From contig JBAIAC010000024.1 in assembly GCA_037349315.1 (NCBI GenBank), positions 32,351,501 through 32,415,500 on the forward strand: a DNA stretch of 64,000 bases, in the 5' to 3' direction. This DNA is from Chelydra serpentina. Its lineage: Eukaryota; Chordata; Testudines; Chelydridae. Both the position numbers and the translations under genes were made by a program. This document shows positions 32,554 to 43,698 of the stretch, one piece after another (the first letter of the stretch is position 1; the number at the start of each line of letters is the position of its first letter). The notes beneath the pieces were generated by a model. That model was not told where the DNA came from and made no database searches. It saw only the letters and a list, made by a program, of their open reading frames with translations.

Positions 32554-33675
32554 TGTAACGGGTTGGATCACAGAAACCCCTTCACAGTATGTTGAACAAA
32601 TCTGCCTTAGTCGCTTTCTACAGCAAACACTTTAAATACAAGCATAGAGCCAACACTCATAACTTCAGATATAAAAATGATACATGCATATGAACAGGAT
32701 GAATACATGCAGAAGAACATAACATTTGCAAAGATATGTTACATGGCATATCTAGTGAAGGGTTAAAATCCATGTGCTGCTTATATAACAATTTGGCATA
32801 TGGACTTGTGTCAACTTTTAGAGGCCCAAAAGTCCAGAGTTTGGCCAAGAGGCCAGAGGCCTAGTGAATAGTTATTAGCTAAGAGAAAACAGAATAAACA
32901 AGAGAGAGCCTCGCTTTGTTTGTTTAAGTCTAGTCAGCAATATGCCAGATGTCGAAGCAATAACTAAATAATTGTATCTTCGCTAAAGTTGCAAGTGTGG
33001 AACAAAGGCATCCTGTCCCTGTTGTGTTAGTTTCTTCTGTAGGGAGAAAATCTTCCCACAGACCAACCTTGAGTTTATGAAGGGTTGGCATGTCAGTATA
33101 AAGATAAGGCCTCCCACCTGTCTTTCCCAGGGTCCAAGCCTGCCTTAATACACAAAGGAGACAATTCTTATTATCATATACTTTTTACTGTTTTTGCTTT
33201 GATCTCTAGGAATGCACCTGTTAAATGATCAGAGGGGCTACTTCATTCCTATGGACCCCAAATTGAATTCAACATATACATATATGTTACTAATAAATTT
33301 CATTAAAGTACTAATTAAATGTTAATTTGTGAACTTGAGACCATGGGCGGAGACATTATGTAACCTTTTGACCATTGGGCTAATGTGCTTATCTTGTCTT
33401 GCTGCTAGCCTATCCCGGGATGTGAACTGCCCACCTTGCCGCTTTCCCTGCCCATGGAAAATCCATATATTCCATTGTAATCAATTGATTGGCGGTGTCT
33501 CTTCACCTAATAAGCAAGGTGACACCCCAGCAGCGCTGTACGTAATAAACTCCTATGCTTGACCTCTACACGGTGAGGAATTTATGTCCTTCACTAGCAT
33601 AAAACATATTCCAGTTATGTTATATTTACACTCATGAGCATATCTCTATAAAGCATGATGGGGTACAATGTCACA
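32554..33675 (-). mobile_element. Second LTR of the assembly, split by a nested LTR
   Basis: The plus-strand left end TGTAACGGGTTGGATCACAG is the complement of the family's 3' terminus. The right end, 33598-33675, is the complement of its 5' terminus (TGTGACATTG...). Only about 280 bp belong to this LTR (32554-32755 and 33594-33675). The rest is an inserted LTR. Its sequence is closer to the copy at 36671 than to its neighbour at 30574, so the two flanking LTRs are not a simple identical pair. Confidence 0.7.
32752..33597 (+). mobile_element. 838 bp solo LTR with 4 bp TSD, nested
   Basis: The LTR is 32756-33593. It starts TGAAGGG and ends TCCTTCA, with TG/CA ends and short inverted termini. 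A perfect 4 bp CTAG duplication lies at 32752-32755 and 33594-33597. A polyadenylation signal AATAAA lies at 33544-33549, about 45 bp before the end, as expected for R-U5. A 4 bp duplication is typical of class I (gamma-type) endogenous retroviruses. There is no internal region. It is therefore a solo LTR sitting inside an older LTR. Confidence 0.82.
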
Positions 33676-34212
33676 ACAGTGTCTATAAATCAATGGTGAC
33701 AGTCAACTTGGAGTTTTGGTTTTATTGAACATTGTTGTTCATTTGTAAAGTGAGGTGTTTCTAAGACCCTTTGTGTTCATTCTTGGATTTGTTTAGATGA
33801 TGCTTTTGTTTTCAAGAGATAGTGGTCTTGATGTGCTGGCACAAGCTACTGAGGAGTTTTGTTTTTTTTGTTTTTTGAACTTTGTCTTCATTTAAACACA
33901 ATACTGTTGCATGTAACTTGCATGATCCTAAAACACCTGGGTAGACTAGAACTATAATGTGTAGATGAGATAGGTGGATATACTTAGCTAGCTGCTGACC
34001 GGACAAGACTGCTAACCACTGGTAACTGTTATCTTAAATGTAAGGCTGCGCTGAAGGAGGTCATAGTTAGTAATGTGAAATTTGGAGGAGGGAAAAGATG
34101 TGTCCTAGAACTTGCCAGCTGACCTGACTTGCCATGCGCTGTCTTTGTAAGTTGGAGGTACTGTATTCTATCAGAATAACTCACTACTGGAATAATTGCT
34201 TAGTATGCATAC
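33676..34212. other. Unannotated noncoding stretch
   Basis: No gene or repeat recognised. Confidence 0.5.
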
Positions 34213-34384
34213 TTCAGAGCAGTGCTTAATTTATAATGAAAGGGGTGCCGGGGCTTAAGCAATTAGGTGCTGGGGCTTGAGCAACTTTTTTACATTCATA
34301 GTTGATGCAGCAAGCCCGGAAGTACCAGCGCTGTGAACTGCCAAGTTTAGAGGTGCCGGGGCTCAAATTAAGCACTGCTCCAGA
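34213..34384. mobile_element. 160 bp DNA element, relative of 22641
   Basis: The element runs 34219-34378. It has the same GCAGTGCTTAATTTATAAT / complement of CAAATTAAGCACTGC ends as the 22641 copy. The flanks TTCAGA (34213-34218) and TCCAGA (34379-34384) match at 5 of 6. It has a different, shorter interior without the 17 bp hairpin. Confidence 0.75.
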
Positions 34385-35150
34385 GTAATAATCCAACTAA
34401 AGGTGGTGGTAGAGGGGAGGTTCCATTGGTTGATCTGCTCTTCACTACTTGGGATTGTCTGGTGGCAGTCAGATGGACCCTCTTCCCACAAACCACTAGA
34501 AAAGTGGCCAAAGCCAACGAGTACAAATAGTTTCTTGTTTTCTGTGGGACTTTGGAGTCCATCTAATAGCAAGCAGTATTCCTTATCAATTCCATTTCAT
34601 TCCATGCAGACCTCCAACATTCTATTGGCAGAATTTGACTGGGCATGGGGAGCCTCCCACTAGTTGCCATGCAGAAGCCAGCCACAGTGGCAGAGCAGAT
34701 TGCTTTGTTAGCACCACCATGGAGGAAACACATTCAAAAGGGGGCAGGGCCCCGGCCCTGCTTATCTCCTCCCCTCATGCTGCATTCTCCTAAGGAGTAA
34801 CATAGTGGCTGTACTGCCAGAAGTGCTGGAAGGCATTATTTCCATGAGCCAAAATGCCTCCCATTGGGCTGGTACAGCTCTGCATTGTCCCACATGTGCG
34901 TATGCCTAGTTGGCACAATCTGGTATTAAGCCTTATATAACATGTTCTGCTTTCTAGTCTATCCTGACCGAAGTCATTTTTTTGTGCCTCTTTATGACTG
35001 CATCACTAGCCTTAACTATTTTAGGTTTGGTGTCCTCAAGCTGATGGATTCTCAAGATTGTTTTTTTTCAATCTCATTCCACTCACATCTATCTATAAGG
35101 TGGTCTTTCCCTATGTACATCTATCAGCTACAGTGGATCTCCACAAATCA
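34385..35150. other. Unannotated noncoding stretch
   Basis: No gene or repeat recognised. Confidence 0.5.
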
Positions 35151-35334
35151 TAGAATCATAGAATTTCAGAGTTGGAAGGGACCTTAGGAGGTCATCTAGT
35201 CCAACCCCCTGCTCAAAGCAGGACCAATCCCCAATTTTTGCCCCAGATCCCTAAATGGCCCCCTCAAGGATTGAACTCACAACCCTGGGTTTAGCAGGCC
35301 AATGCTCAAACCACTGAGCTATCCCTCCCCCCAA
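35151..35334 (-). mobile_element. tRNA-derived SINE with CR1 tail (tortoise Pol III type)
   Basis: On the minus strand it begins GGGATAGCTCAGTGGTTTGA (A-box region) and continues with GGGTTGTGAGTTCAATCC (B-box region), a tRNA-like internal Pol III promoter. It then switches to a CR1 3' end: the 'ttggactagatgacctcct' block, with repeated ATTCTATG at the tail. The CR1-like tail is what lets the CR1 machinery copy such SINEs. The copy looks near full length. It supports a turtle origin for the window. Confidence 0.87.
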
Positions 35335-36570
35335 ATGCGAAATCATCATGCTATAATCAGCTCTATGGTGTTCTGTGCAGCAGCAAGCAACCAAGCTGGG
35401 TAAAGATGCAGTTTTAGAAGCTGAATCCATACAAAGTAAAACAATACTTCAGCTGGAGAGTATAGTATTGGGTTGTCAAGAAAAAAGAGTACCCCATGCT
35501 TTCCGAAATATATGAAAACACTGTTCATCCTCTGACTGGAGACTTTAGATCTGAAACCTGGAATTCTTTCCCTGCATGACTTTTACCTGAACTTCATGTG
35601 CACTTCATGTATGTTGTACCTCTATATTTTGTACACACACAGTATTACTTTGTTAGCAGATTGTTTGCTTGCTGGATGTCATGGCTTTTTAGTTCCTGCC
35701 ATTCTGTTACTAATTGCTTTGGGTATGTGTTATTGTCTATGCTTTATTTGAAAGGAAATCAGTAAAATAACATGAGTGCCCACTCCTCTCTGCTTGAAGT
35801 ACAACATCATATGTTCTTCTTTGGCAGAAGGTTTTAGCTCTCATTTCTGTCATCTCATTGTTTTTTACAATTTTGTACATATTTAGGTTGGGTGTAGCAT
35901 TCTTCCTTGTTGGATTAGGAGAGAAGAAAAGCAAAACGTTTGGTATAATCATGTTGACATATATTACCCAGTTTTAAGGGCTCAGTCACTCTCTCAGCAA
36001 CTCTCACTAGTTTATGTAATGGTCTGCTAGTACACCGAGATGTTGCAGTGGAAGGATTCAGAGGAGGAAAAGATCACTATTTGCCTAGAATGTGAAACAT
36101 AAAATACCTTCCCTAAGCAGTCCATTGGTAACCGCGTTCAGCCTCCCAGCTGAAAAGACTATAATATTTAAACTGCTGTTTTTAAGAAAGGGTCTTTGTG
36201 TTATGTAAGATGTGTTCTTTATATTCAGAAATAATCCTACCAGAAAGGAAAAGTCAGTGAAAAGACAAGGAAAAGACAGAGGATAAAATGAGAGAAATCA
36301 GTTAAAATGATACATTTTAACAATACACCAGCTCTTTACAAACTAACATTATTTTCCAACTAGAAGAACAGAACATTCAAAAGCTATTGCATTCTTCTGT
36401 CAATGGTGTCTTGGCCACATAGCTCATTACTACCTCTTCATAATTAAATTAATTAAGAAAGACATATTTGGGTAGTGCAGTGATGGACATGCTATAGAAA
36501 CCTACCAAAGTCAAACATGGAGCACAAATCTAATAAGGGCTTCAACATACACATACATGCTGTGGGGTAT
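35335..36570. other. AT-rich noncoding stretch
   Basis: About 1.2 kb. Nothing recognised. Confidence 0.5.
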
Positions 36571-36670
36571 CTGTACCAGATGACTGGCAGATAGCTAATG
36601 TGTTGCCAATTTTTAAAAAAAGGCTTCAGAGGTGATACTAGCAATTAAAGGCCAGTAAGCCTAACTTCAG

Positions 36671-37870
36671 TGTGACAGTGCACCCCATAAGGCTTTATGG
36701 AAATATACTTAAGAATGTATATATATGACATAACTGGAATATGTTTATGCTACATATGCCATGTAACATATCTCTGTAAAGGTTATGATCTACTGAATCT
36801 ATTCCTCCTATTTGTATGCATGTATCATTTTTGTATTTGGAGTTATGAATATTGGTCGTGTACTTGCTTGATTTTTAAGTAGCCTTAGTAAAGCATTTGG
36901 TAAGCTTCTTGAGAAAGGAATGTGCAAATTAAGTGTCCAATCAAGAAACAGTTAACGAACAATAGATCTTGGAAGGCTCCAATCCACATAAGAAGTCTTC
37001 CTGGAGACATTTAAGATAGCATGTGGGCAATGGCTACTGCCTGTAAAAACTGAGTCATGCACGGACATGTGACTTGCCCATGTGACTCCAAAACTCCATC
37101 TTGGAACTGGAATTTGCATAGGAGACAGGAGGGGGTCTCCACCCACAAGAGAGTCTATTTAAACCCCTGGGATACCCCTCCATTTTGTCTTCAGCTGGCT
37201 CAAGAGAGAGCCTCTTCACCCCCAAGGATACCTGAAAGAAAGTGGAACAAAGGACAGTAACTACAGGGGGTGTGAGTGATTGCTGGACCCACACTAGAAG
37301 GAGACTAGTCTGTAAAAGGAAGCTTACTGGAACACCTCTGAGGGTGAGGTTTGATCTGTATTCAGTTTTCTTACTGTATTAGGCATAGGCTTGCATGTTT
37401 TATTTTATTTTGCTTGGTAATTCACTTTGTTCTGTCTGTTTCTACTTGGAACCACTTAAATCCTATTTTCTGTATTTAATGAAATCACTTTTTACTTATT
37501 AGTTAACCCAGAGTATGCATTAATATCTAGGCCAACAGCTGTGCATATCTCTCTATCAGTGTTATAGAGGGCGAACAATTTATGAGTTTACCCTGTATAA
37601 GCTTTATACAGGGTAAAACGGATTTATTTGGGGTTTGAACACCATTGGGAGTTGGGCATCTGAGTGTTAGAGACAGGAACACTTCTTAAGCTGCTTTCAG
37701 TTAAGCCTGCAGTTTGTGGAATGTGGTTCAGAACTGGGTCTGTGTTTGTGGCTGGCAAGCATGTCTGGCACAACCAGACAGGGCTCTGGAGTCCCAAGCT
37801 GGCAGGGAAAGCAGGGGCAGAAGTAGTCTTGGCACATCAGTTGGCAGCCCCAATGGAGTTTCTGTGATAT
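36671..37870 (+). mobile_element. LTR of the 1.15 kb family, inserted in CR1
   Basis: Starts TGTGACAGTG at 36671, directly after CR1 'taacttcag'. It ends near gtttctgtgatat, short of the family terminus by about 12 bp. CR1 'gtaccag' resumes at 37872, so the CR1 is collinear across it. A palindrome tttaccctgtata / complement at 37587-37617 lies in U5. The U3 half differs from the 46496 and 51045 copies and resembles the split LTR at 32554, so it belongs to a separate subfamily. Confidence 0.84.
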
Positions 37871-37871
37871 T

Positions 37872-38482
37872 GGTACCAGCAAATTTGTTGAAACTATAGT
37901 AAAGAACATAATAATCAGACCCACAGATGAACCCGGTATGTTGGGAAATAATCAACATGGCTTTTGTAAAGGGAAATCATGTCTCACCAATCTATTACAT
38001 TTTTGAGACGGACAACAAACATATGGACAAAGGTGATCCAGTGGATACAAATGTACTTGGACTTTTAGAAAGCCTTTCACACGGTCCCTCACCAATGGCT
38101 CTTAAGCAAAGTAGGCAGTCGTAGGATCAGAGAAAAGGTTCTCTCATGTACCAGTAACTGTTTAAAAGATAGGAAACAAAGGGCAGGAATAAATGGTCAG
38201 CTCTCACAGTGGAGAGAGGTAAATAGTAGTGTCCCCCAGGGGTCTGTACTGGGACCAATGCTGTTCAACATATTCATAAGTGATCTGAAAAAAGGGGTAA
38301 ACAGTGAGGTGGCAAAATTTGCAGATGATACAAAATTACTCAAGATAGTTAAGTCCAAAGCAGACTGCAACGAGTTACAAAAGAATCTCACAAAACTGGA
38401 TGACTGGGCAACAAAATGGCAGATAAACTTCAATGTTGATAAATACAAAGTAATGCATATTGGAAAACATCATCCCAACTAA
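37872..38482 (+). pseudogene. CR1-group reverse transcriptase remnant
   Basis: The readings include NNQHGFCKGKSCLTNLLHF (with a stop nearby) and, in frame 38258-38482, MLFNIFISDLKKG then [13 protein letters not shown]. The FADD catalytic box lies at about 38318-38329. It is followed by LDDWATKWQINFNVDKYKVM, the usual block after the catalytic box. The preceding RT part is on the other side of the inserted LTR. Confidence 0.88.
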
Positions 38483-39088
38483 ACCTATAAAATGATAGCG
38501 TCTATATTAGCTGTTACCCATCAAGAAAGAGATCATGGAGTCATCATGTATAGTTCTCTGAAAACACCTATTCAGTGTGCTGTTTCAGGCCAAAAAGCTA
38601 ACAATGTTAGGAACCATTAGAAAAGGGATAGATAATAAGACATAAAATATCATAATGCCACTCTACAAATCCATGGTACTCCCTTACCTTGAGCACTGTG
38701 TTCAGTTCTGGTCACCCCATCTCAAAGAAGGTATATTGGAATTGGAAAAGTACAGAGAAGGGCAACAAAAATGATTAGGGGTATGGAACAGCTTCCATAT
38801 GAGGAGAGATTAAACAGACTGGAATTGCTTAGCTTGGAAAAGAGATGACTGAGGGGGGATATGATAGAGGTCTATACAATCACGAATGGCATGGAGAAAA
38901 TGAATAAGGAAGTGTTAGTTACCCCTTCACATAACACACGAATTAGGGTCACCCAATGAAATTAATTAGGCAGCAGGTTTAATACAGACATAAGGAAGTA
39001 CCTCATCACACAATGCATAGTCAGCCTGTGGAACTTGTTGCCAGGGGGTGCTGTAAAGACCAAAACTATAGCAGGATTCAAAAAACCC

Positions 39089-39980
39089 CCGAGTGCACAA
39101 CATTGCCTATGCAGGACCTGCTGCAAGCATAAAACTTTGGAAAACCACGGTGCTTATTTAATTATGGATTTAGGGACTCAACTTTTGGCTTCCTATTTTG
39201 GAAATTCTTATCCACAATTATTCTACCCTCTTGTGATGGAGTAGCTAGCATATTGGGTTCTGCACACCTTTAATTTGGTTTCTGTATAGCAATCATTTAC
39301 ATTTAGTTTTCCAATTCTGATTTAGATATTCCATTTAGGAATACCTACATTGCTGGTTTTAAAAATTTAGTTCAAATGTTAATTGAGTTTGTGACCTGCT
39401 GAGAGGAGACTGTAAGAAAAGACTGTGTAGGGAGGAATGTAGTGGAAAAATACAGCATACTGTGTCTTGGACAGATTTTCCCATGCGGTGGTCTGCAGAA
39501 TCCTTCCTGGTGATCTCTGAAGAGCTGGCAGGTGCTGGCTCTCCCCCTTAATCCCAACTGCCTATTTTAGAAGTATTTAATGTATTTTTATGTAAGCTGC
39601 TACAGAGATGTTACATAAGTACAGATGGGAAGATAGGTCATCCACTCTTGGGGTACCATTAAAAGTCACTAAACATTCAGGCCCTAAAATTGAAACACTC
39701 TTCAAAATGCAACAAAGAAAAATTTCTAATGAAGCTTTTTTGTAATGATTCGCAAACAAAACTGGACTTTGAATAAAAAGGCCTTTGAAAACCCATATTT
39801 AAAGAAGATAAAGAAATGTTGACATTAAAGAATCATTGTTTTTTTTCCACAACTCTCCCCCAAATAGATTAAGGGGGTATGATGATATACACATGTGGAA
39901 TATAATATGGAAATATAAAAATGAAGAATTGTTAAACAGTAAAAGTAACACAAAACTTTGGGGCTAAAATAAGGAGGTAG
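39089..39980. other. Unannotated noncoding stretch
   Basis: Nothing recognised. Confidence 0.5.
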
Positions 39981-40007
39981 CATTTCCTAACTTTGGAGTG
40001 CTTCGAT
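39967..40007 (+). repeat. Terminal motif of the catttcctaac repeat family
   Basis: aaataaggaggtagcatttc, then cctaactttggagtgcttcg. The first 25 bases recur exactly at 41862-41886, and the second part recurs at 25463 and, inverted, at 52841. Confidence 0.55.
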
Positions 40008-40882
40008 AGCTATATTTTAATGTAATTATGGCTAGTGAATGAGTTTAGATGAGATAGCACTTAGACAAGGCCTTGCTGGCATAAGTGTGGTTTTGCCAGT
40101 TCTTCTTTTACATAGAATTGTTGATCTGCTTAAAATGATATTGCTGATAGAAACCAGGTAACATGTTGTGCTGGAAGTTTTGAGGTAAAAACACACAAAG
40201 CCATAACAACAAGGAGATTTTTTTTGGGAGACTCAGGGTGACACAAAGGAACATGACATAAAACTTGCATAACCAGCAAAGCACACAGAAGTTGTGTAAA
40301 CTGAAGCTTGCACATGCATAATGTATGGGTTACATAAAAAAACAAAGGCTTGATGTGCTGAAAGCTGATTAGAAAAAAGTAAGAAAGGTGTAATATAGAT
40401 AGGTATACAAGTGAACAAGGCCCAAATCATAGAAACACCAGAGCAGAAACTGAAGGAATGGCTCTGAAGGACCAGACCAAGGAGTTAGAGGAGGTGATGA
40501 CCATCATGAACTATAGGTGCCCTGGAATGTGGTAACTTGAGCCCCTATCAATTCAATCTTATCTGCTGTCATTGTCTGGCATAAATATATCTTCAGACAC
40601 TATAAGTGACAATAATTTTGTCTGAAATTGTATAAGCAAAGACAGAAATTGATTAAGCCTAAATTGGGTGGATTTGTGACACTTTCCCGATTTAAATCCC
40701 AACACCACAAAATGGAATGGCATGGGTGGTAGTCCATGAGAAAAGCTCTCCATTAAGATGTGGTCCAGACTGCTGAAAATGTATCCTGTGGGGATATAAA
40801 AGAAGATATAAATTAGATTATATCTGGAGCTAGTAATTTTATAATTAAGGTTGCCCCAGCCTTTCCATCGTAAGACATGGCT
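40008..40882. other. Unannotated noncoding stretch
   Basis: No gene or repeat recognised. The 110-codon minus-strand frame at 40559-40891 shows no domain. Confidence 0.45.
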
Positions 40883-41025
40883 TTCAGTCACTTATAACTT
40901 TGCCAAACTTTAGCTGTCTGAGCTGAAGTGTTCCGTGCCAGGAGTCTACCTCATGCTGATTTTTTTTTCAAAACAAGTCAACCGCTTTCCAAGAACAAGA
41001 TCAGAGGAAAAATACATTTTCTCAG
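40883..41025. repeat. Dispersed repeat, partial copy
   Basis: cacttataactttgccaaac and the following 'gaagtgttccgtgccaggag' align with 50472-50545 in the same order. A T-run and 'caagaacaagatcag' then follow. Class unknown. Confidence 0.5.
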
Positions 41026-41101
41026 TGCTCTTTTGTTTTTTTTATTTTTGCCACTGTTTCATTGAGAATCAGTAACATCTCCACGTTTTAGAGAAGAGAC
41101 T

Positions 41102-41118
41102 CCCCCCCCCCCCCCCCC
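41102..41118. repeat. (C)17 homopolymer
   Basis: Seventeen consecutive C residues; length is prone to sequencing and assembly error. Confidence 0.9.
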
Positions 41119-41221
41119 GTATTATTCAACGTATGGCCCAGGCCTTATTTATTACCTACTACTTAACTCTGCAATATAGAATTATTTTCTACGTGGCATC
41201 TCTATGGCACTTACTGCCCTA

Positions 41222-41665
41222 GTAACTGAGTGCTTCACAAACATTAATGAATTCATCCTCACAAAACCCATCTGAGATTAGATGATATCACAATATTACA
41301 GCTGGGAACTGAAGCACAGAGAGATTAAGACAAAATTGTCAAGTGTCCACTATTTTTGGGTACCCAATTTAAGATCCCTAGGACCTGATTTCTTTTCCAG
41401 AGTACTTAGCATATTTATAGCACTTCGTATGTTCAAAATACAGTTCCTATTGATTTCAGCTGCAGTTGTGAGGGTTCAGCACTTCTGCAAATCAGACCCC
41501 AGGTGCACTCAGCAACAGGAACATATAGTCCATGTGTGCAAATGTTGATTTAAGTGACTTGTCCAGCATCACATAGGAACTCTGAGGCAGGACCAAGCAT
41601 AGAAGCCAGTTTTCCAGGATAGCATTCAGTTCCCTAAACCATGAGACCATCTTTTCTCTTTCCGC
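41222..41665 (-). repeat. MIR-like SINE, interrupted, minus strand
   Basis: The complement reads ggtctcatggtttagggaac for the tRNA-like head. 'gctggacaagtcacttaa' follows, and beyond an insertion of about 190 bp comes a tail with 'ctctctgtgcttcagttccc'. The right-hand part is shared with the repeat family near 25150-25260. Confidence 0.5.
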
Positions 41666-41861
41666 AGTTCCCCACCTCATTCACTATGCAGCTTGCAACA
41701 TCTGCAACAAATAAGGCAAGGGTCTAGAGACAACAGCCTTTCTCTACACAATCCTTATTCATTCTCTGAGCACCCTCTATTCTGTGCACTGACGGGGTTA
41801 TGTTGAAAACATGTGATCATGTAATTAAAGACTTATCATAATGAATAAAGGTAAGGGGTTG

Positions 41862-41886
41862 AAATAAGGAGGTAGCATTTCCTAAC
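41862..41886 (+). repeat. Terminal motif of the catttcctaac family
   Basis: An exact 25-base match to 39967-39991. Sequence to its left (gtaattaaagacttatcata near 41821) matches 25403-25422. Confidence 0.55.
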
Positions 41887-43289
41887 AATCTAAATAACAT
41901 ATTCACACAGGTTGTTGTTGTTTTTTAAAAAGATATGTAATACTGGATAGAAGTTGGTCAGAAAATGATTTGGCAGTCACTGGATGTGCAAAATGAGTCT
42001 AATTTACACAGTGAAGAGGGAGGAGGAGGGATGTTGTTGTAGGAAAACCAAGCCCTTGCCCTATTGTATATTCTTTAATCAGCTGCTACGCAACCCCTGT
42101 GCCACCTTGACTTACACATAATGGCTATATTCACTTTACATTATTTTGGGCCAGCTGTTTAGCAGGTGTAAACTGGTATAGCACATTGAAGTCACTGGAG
42201 CTCAATAGATTCATACCAGTTGAGGATCTGGCAGTTTGTTTTTCCAAACTGTAATATATGTTCAGGGTTATGGGTTTTTCTTTAAAACAATGTGTTGAGA
42301 ATTCAGTGTTACCCAGATGTAAACACAGAAAACAAACATCCTTTTTAAGCAGAAATTCTACAGTTTGAGTGCACGAATAGACAGTGATACTCACTGGTGG
42401 GGGCAGAAACCCCACAGCAAAATGCTGCCAGTGTTAACTATGGCTGTAACACAGCAAACCAGCAAAGTGCAGCCAGGCTCAAGGAGACATTCCCCCTAGA
42501 TTATCTGCTACCTGAGGGAAACAGCTTCCATCCAAGAATAATCCTCCACCTTTGTTTCCTTCCTTTCTGTTTTGTGACCTCTCTGTGTGGGCAATTTCTC
42601 TAAGGAACAAAATACTTGTCTTGTGTTTAGCCTTGTAATACTCAGTCTGACTGGATTCCAGCTATATTCTCTTTAGTGCTGTAGAAGGGTCGAGGTAGCT
42701 GTCTAATTTGTTGACTTTTGCAAATCTTTCCTTAGGAAACTATTGTGACAACCCTTGTTGACCATTTGTACTGTCATGTTCCTGGCTCCAGCAATACTGT
42801 GTACTAGCTATATGTGTATCAACTGGTGAGGTGGAAGGGGCAAAGAAGTGTTGTTACAACTTTTCACATTTTAAGAGTGTCTGGGTAAGTCTTTAGCAGA
42901 AACCATTGGCAGAGGGCAAAAACACACTGACTTTATGCCCAAGCATTTTCATTGTGTACTTAGGTATGTTGTCATTATGCACTTTAAGCATAAGTGAGTG
43001 ATAGATGGAGTTAGAATTTGGATGTATATAGCTGAAAGAAAGAGAACATGGAAAGTATTCTTAGTATTTTTTTTGGACTTATTTAAATATAGAACTAAAA
43101 TGATGCCCGTATAATGTAAAATAAAATGCACATATAATTTTTAACTTCTCCTTTGGACAACCCTGAGACAACAGGGTTATGCAACCCTAAATAGTTTTGA
43201 CCACCTCATTAGTTAATAGTTTTCCCGTGAAAACTATTTACTGACTAAGCACTGGCTGGGATAGAGTCAAATGATCTGATCTGAACATA
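41887..43289. other. Unannotated noncoding stretch
   Basis: Near 42160-42235 there is a short imperfect palindrome (gtgtaaactggtatag with ttcataccagttgagg). Otherwise nothing recognised. Confidence 0.45.
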
Positions 43290-43698
43290 CGCAGTGTAGG
43301 GTACCACGGAAGACTGTGTTACGGCATAGCAAGGGTGCTTTCGCTTTCTCACGCTGTCTTAGCGGGCCGGTTATTGCAGGTCAAGGCCTGCCAGCTGCAG
43401 TTTGTTATGAATTAGCTAGAGCTGCTTTGTATGGCCTTGAGCCAGGAGGCGGCCCCTGCTTGCTTCTGTATGAGATGTCTGTATATAATTGTATGAGCCT
43501 GGCCCCATTTTGGACTCCTTACCAGGCCCGTAACTTCGGTGAGTGGGTTCCCCGTCTCTGTGACAGCAACGCCAGGAGTCCCCTTTGCGGATGTGTCACT
43601 TTGCCTTCAATAAAGCCAATAACACACTGTGTGTGTGGGCCTCGTTCTTGCAGAGCACCCTGGGTAGGCCCGCAGCCTCCCACGAACGTAACACGCAG
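43290..43698 (+). mobile_element. 399 bp solo LTR with perfect 5 bp TSD
   Basis: The LTR is 43295-43693. It starts TGTAGGGTACC and ends CGTAACA. A perfect 5 bp duplication CGCAG lies at 43290-43294 and 43694-43698. A TATATAA box lies at 43482-43488 and AATAAA at 43609-43614, giving a clear U3-R-U5 order. CpG content is higher than its surroundings and the signals are intact, suggesting a recent insertion. There is no internal region. The 131-codon frame inside is spurious. Confidence 0.87.

Larger units (their letters stand above)
36571..39088 (+). mobile_element. CR1-group LINE split by an LTR
   Basis: A plus-strand non-LTR element in two parts. The first, 36571-36670, reads 'taccagatgactggcagata' and '...aggccagtaagcctaact'. 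The second, 37872-39088, continues with the next RT segment. The 3' part (cttccatatgaggagagatt, then ggcagcaggtttaatacaga) follows a lineage different from the 10.7-13.7 kb copy. The element stops near 39088 without its 3' tail. Stops and frameshifts throughout. The 5' start is approximate. Confidence 0.88.

Noticed and set aside
35270..35334. tRNA gene
   Set aside because: The A- and B-box-like sequences belong to a SINE with a CR1 tail. There is no proper acceptor stem or mature tRNA fold.
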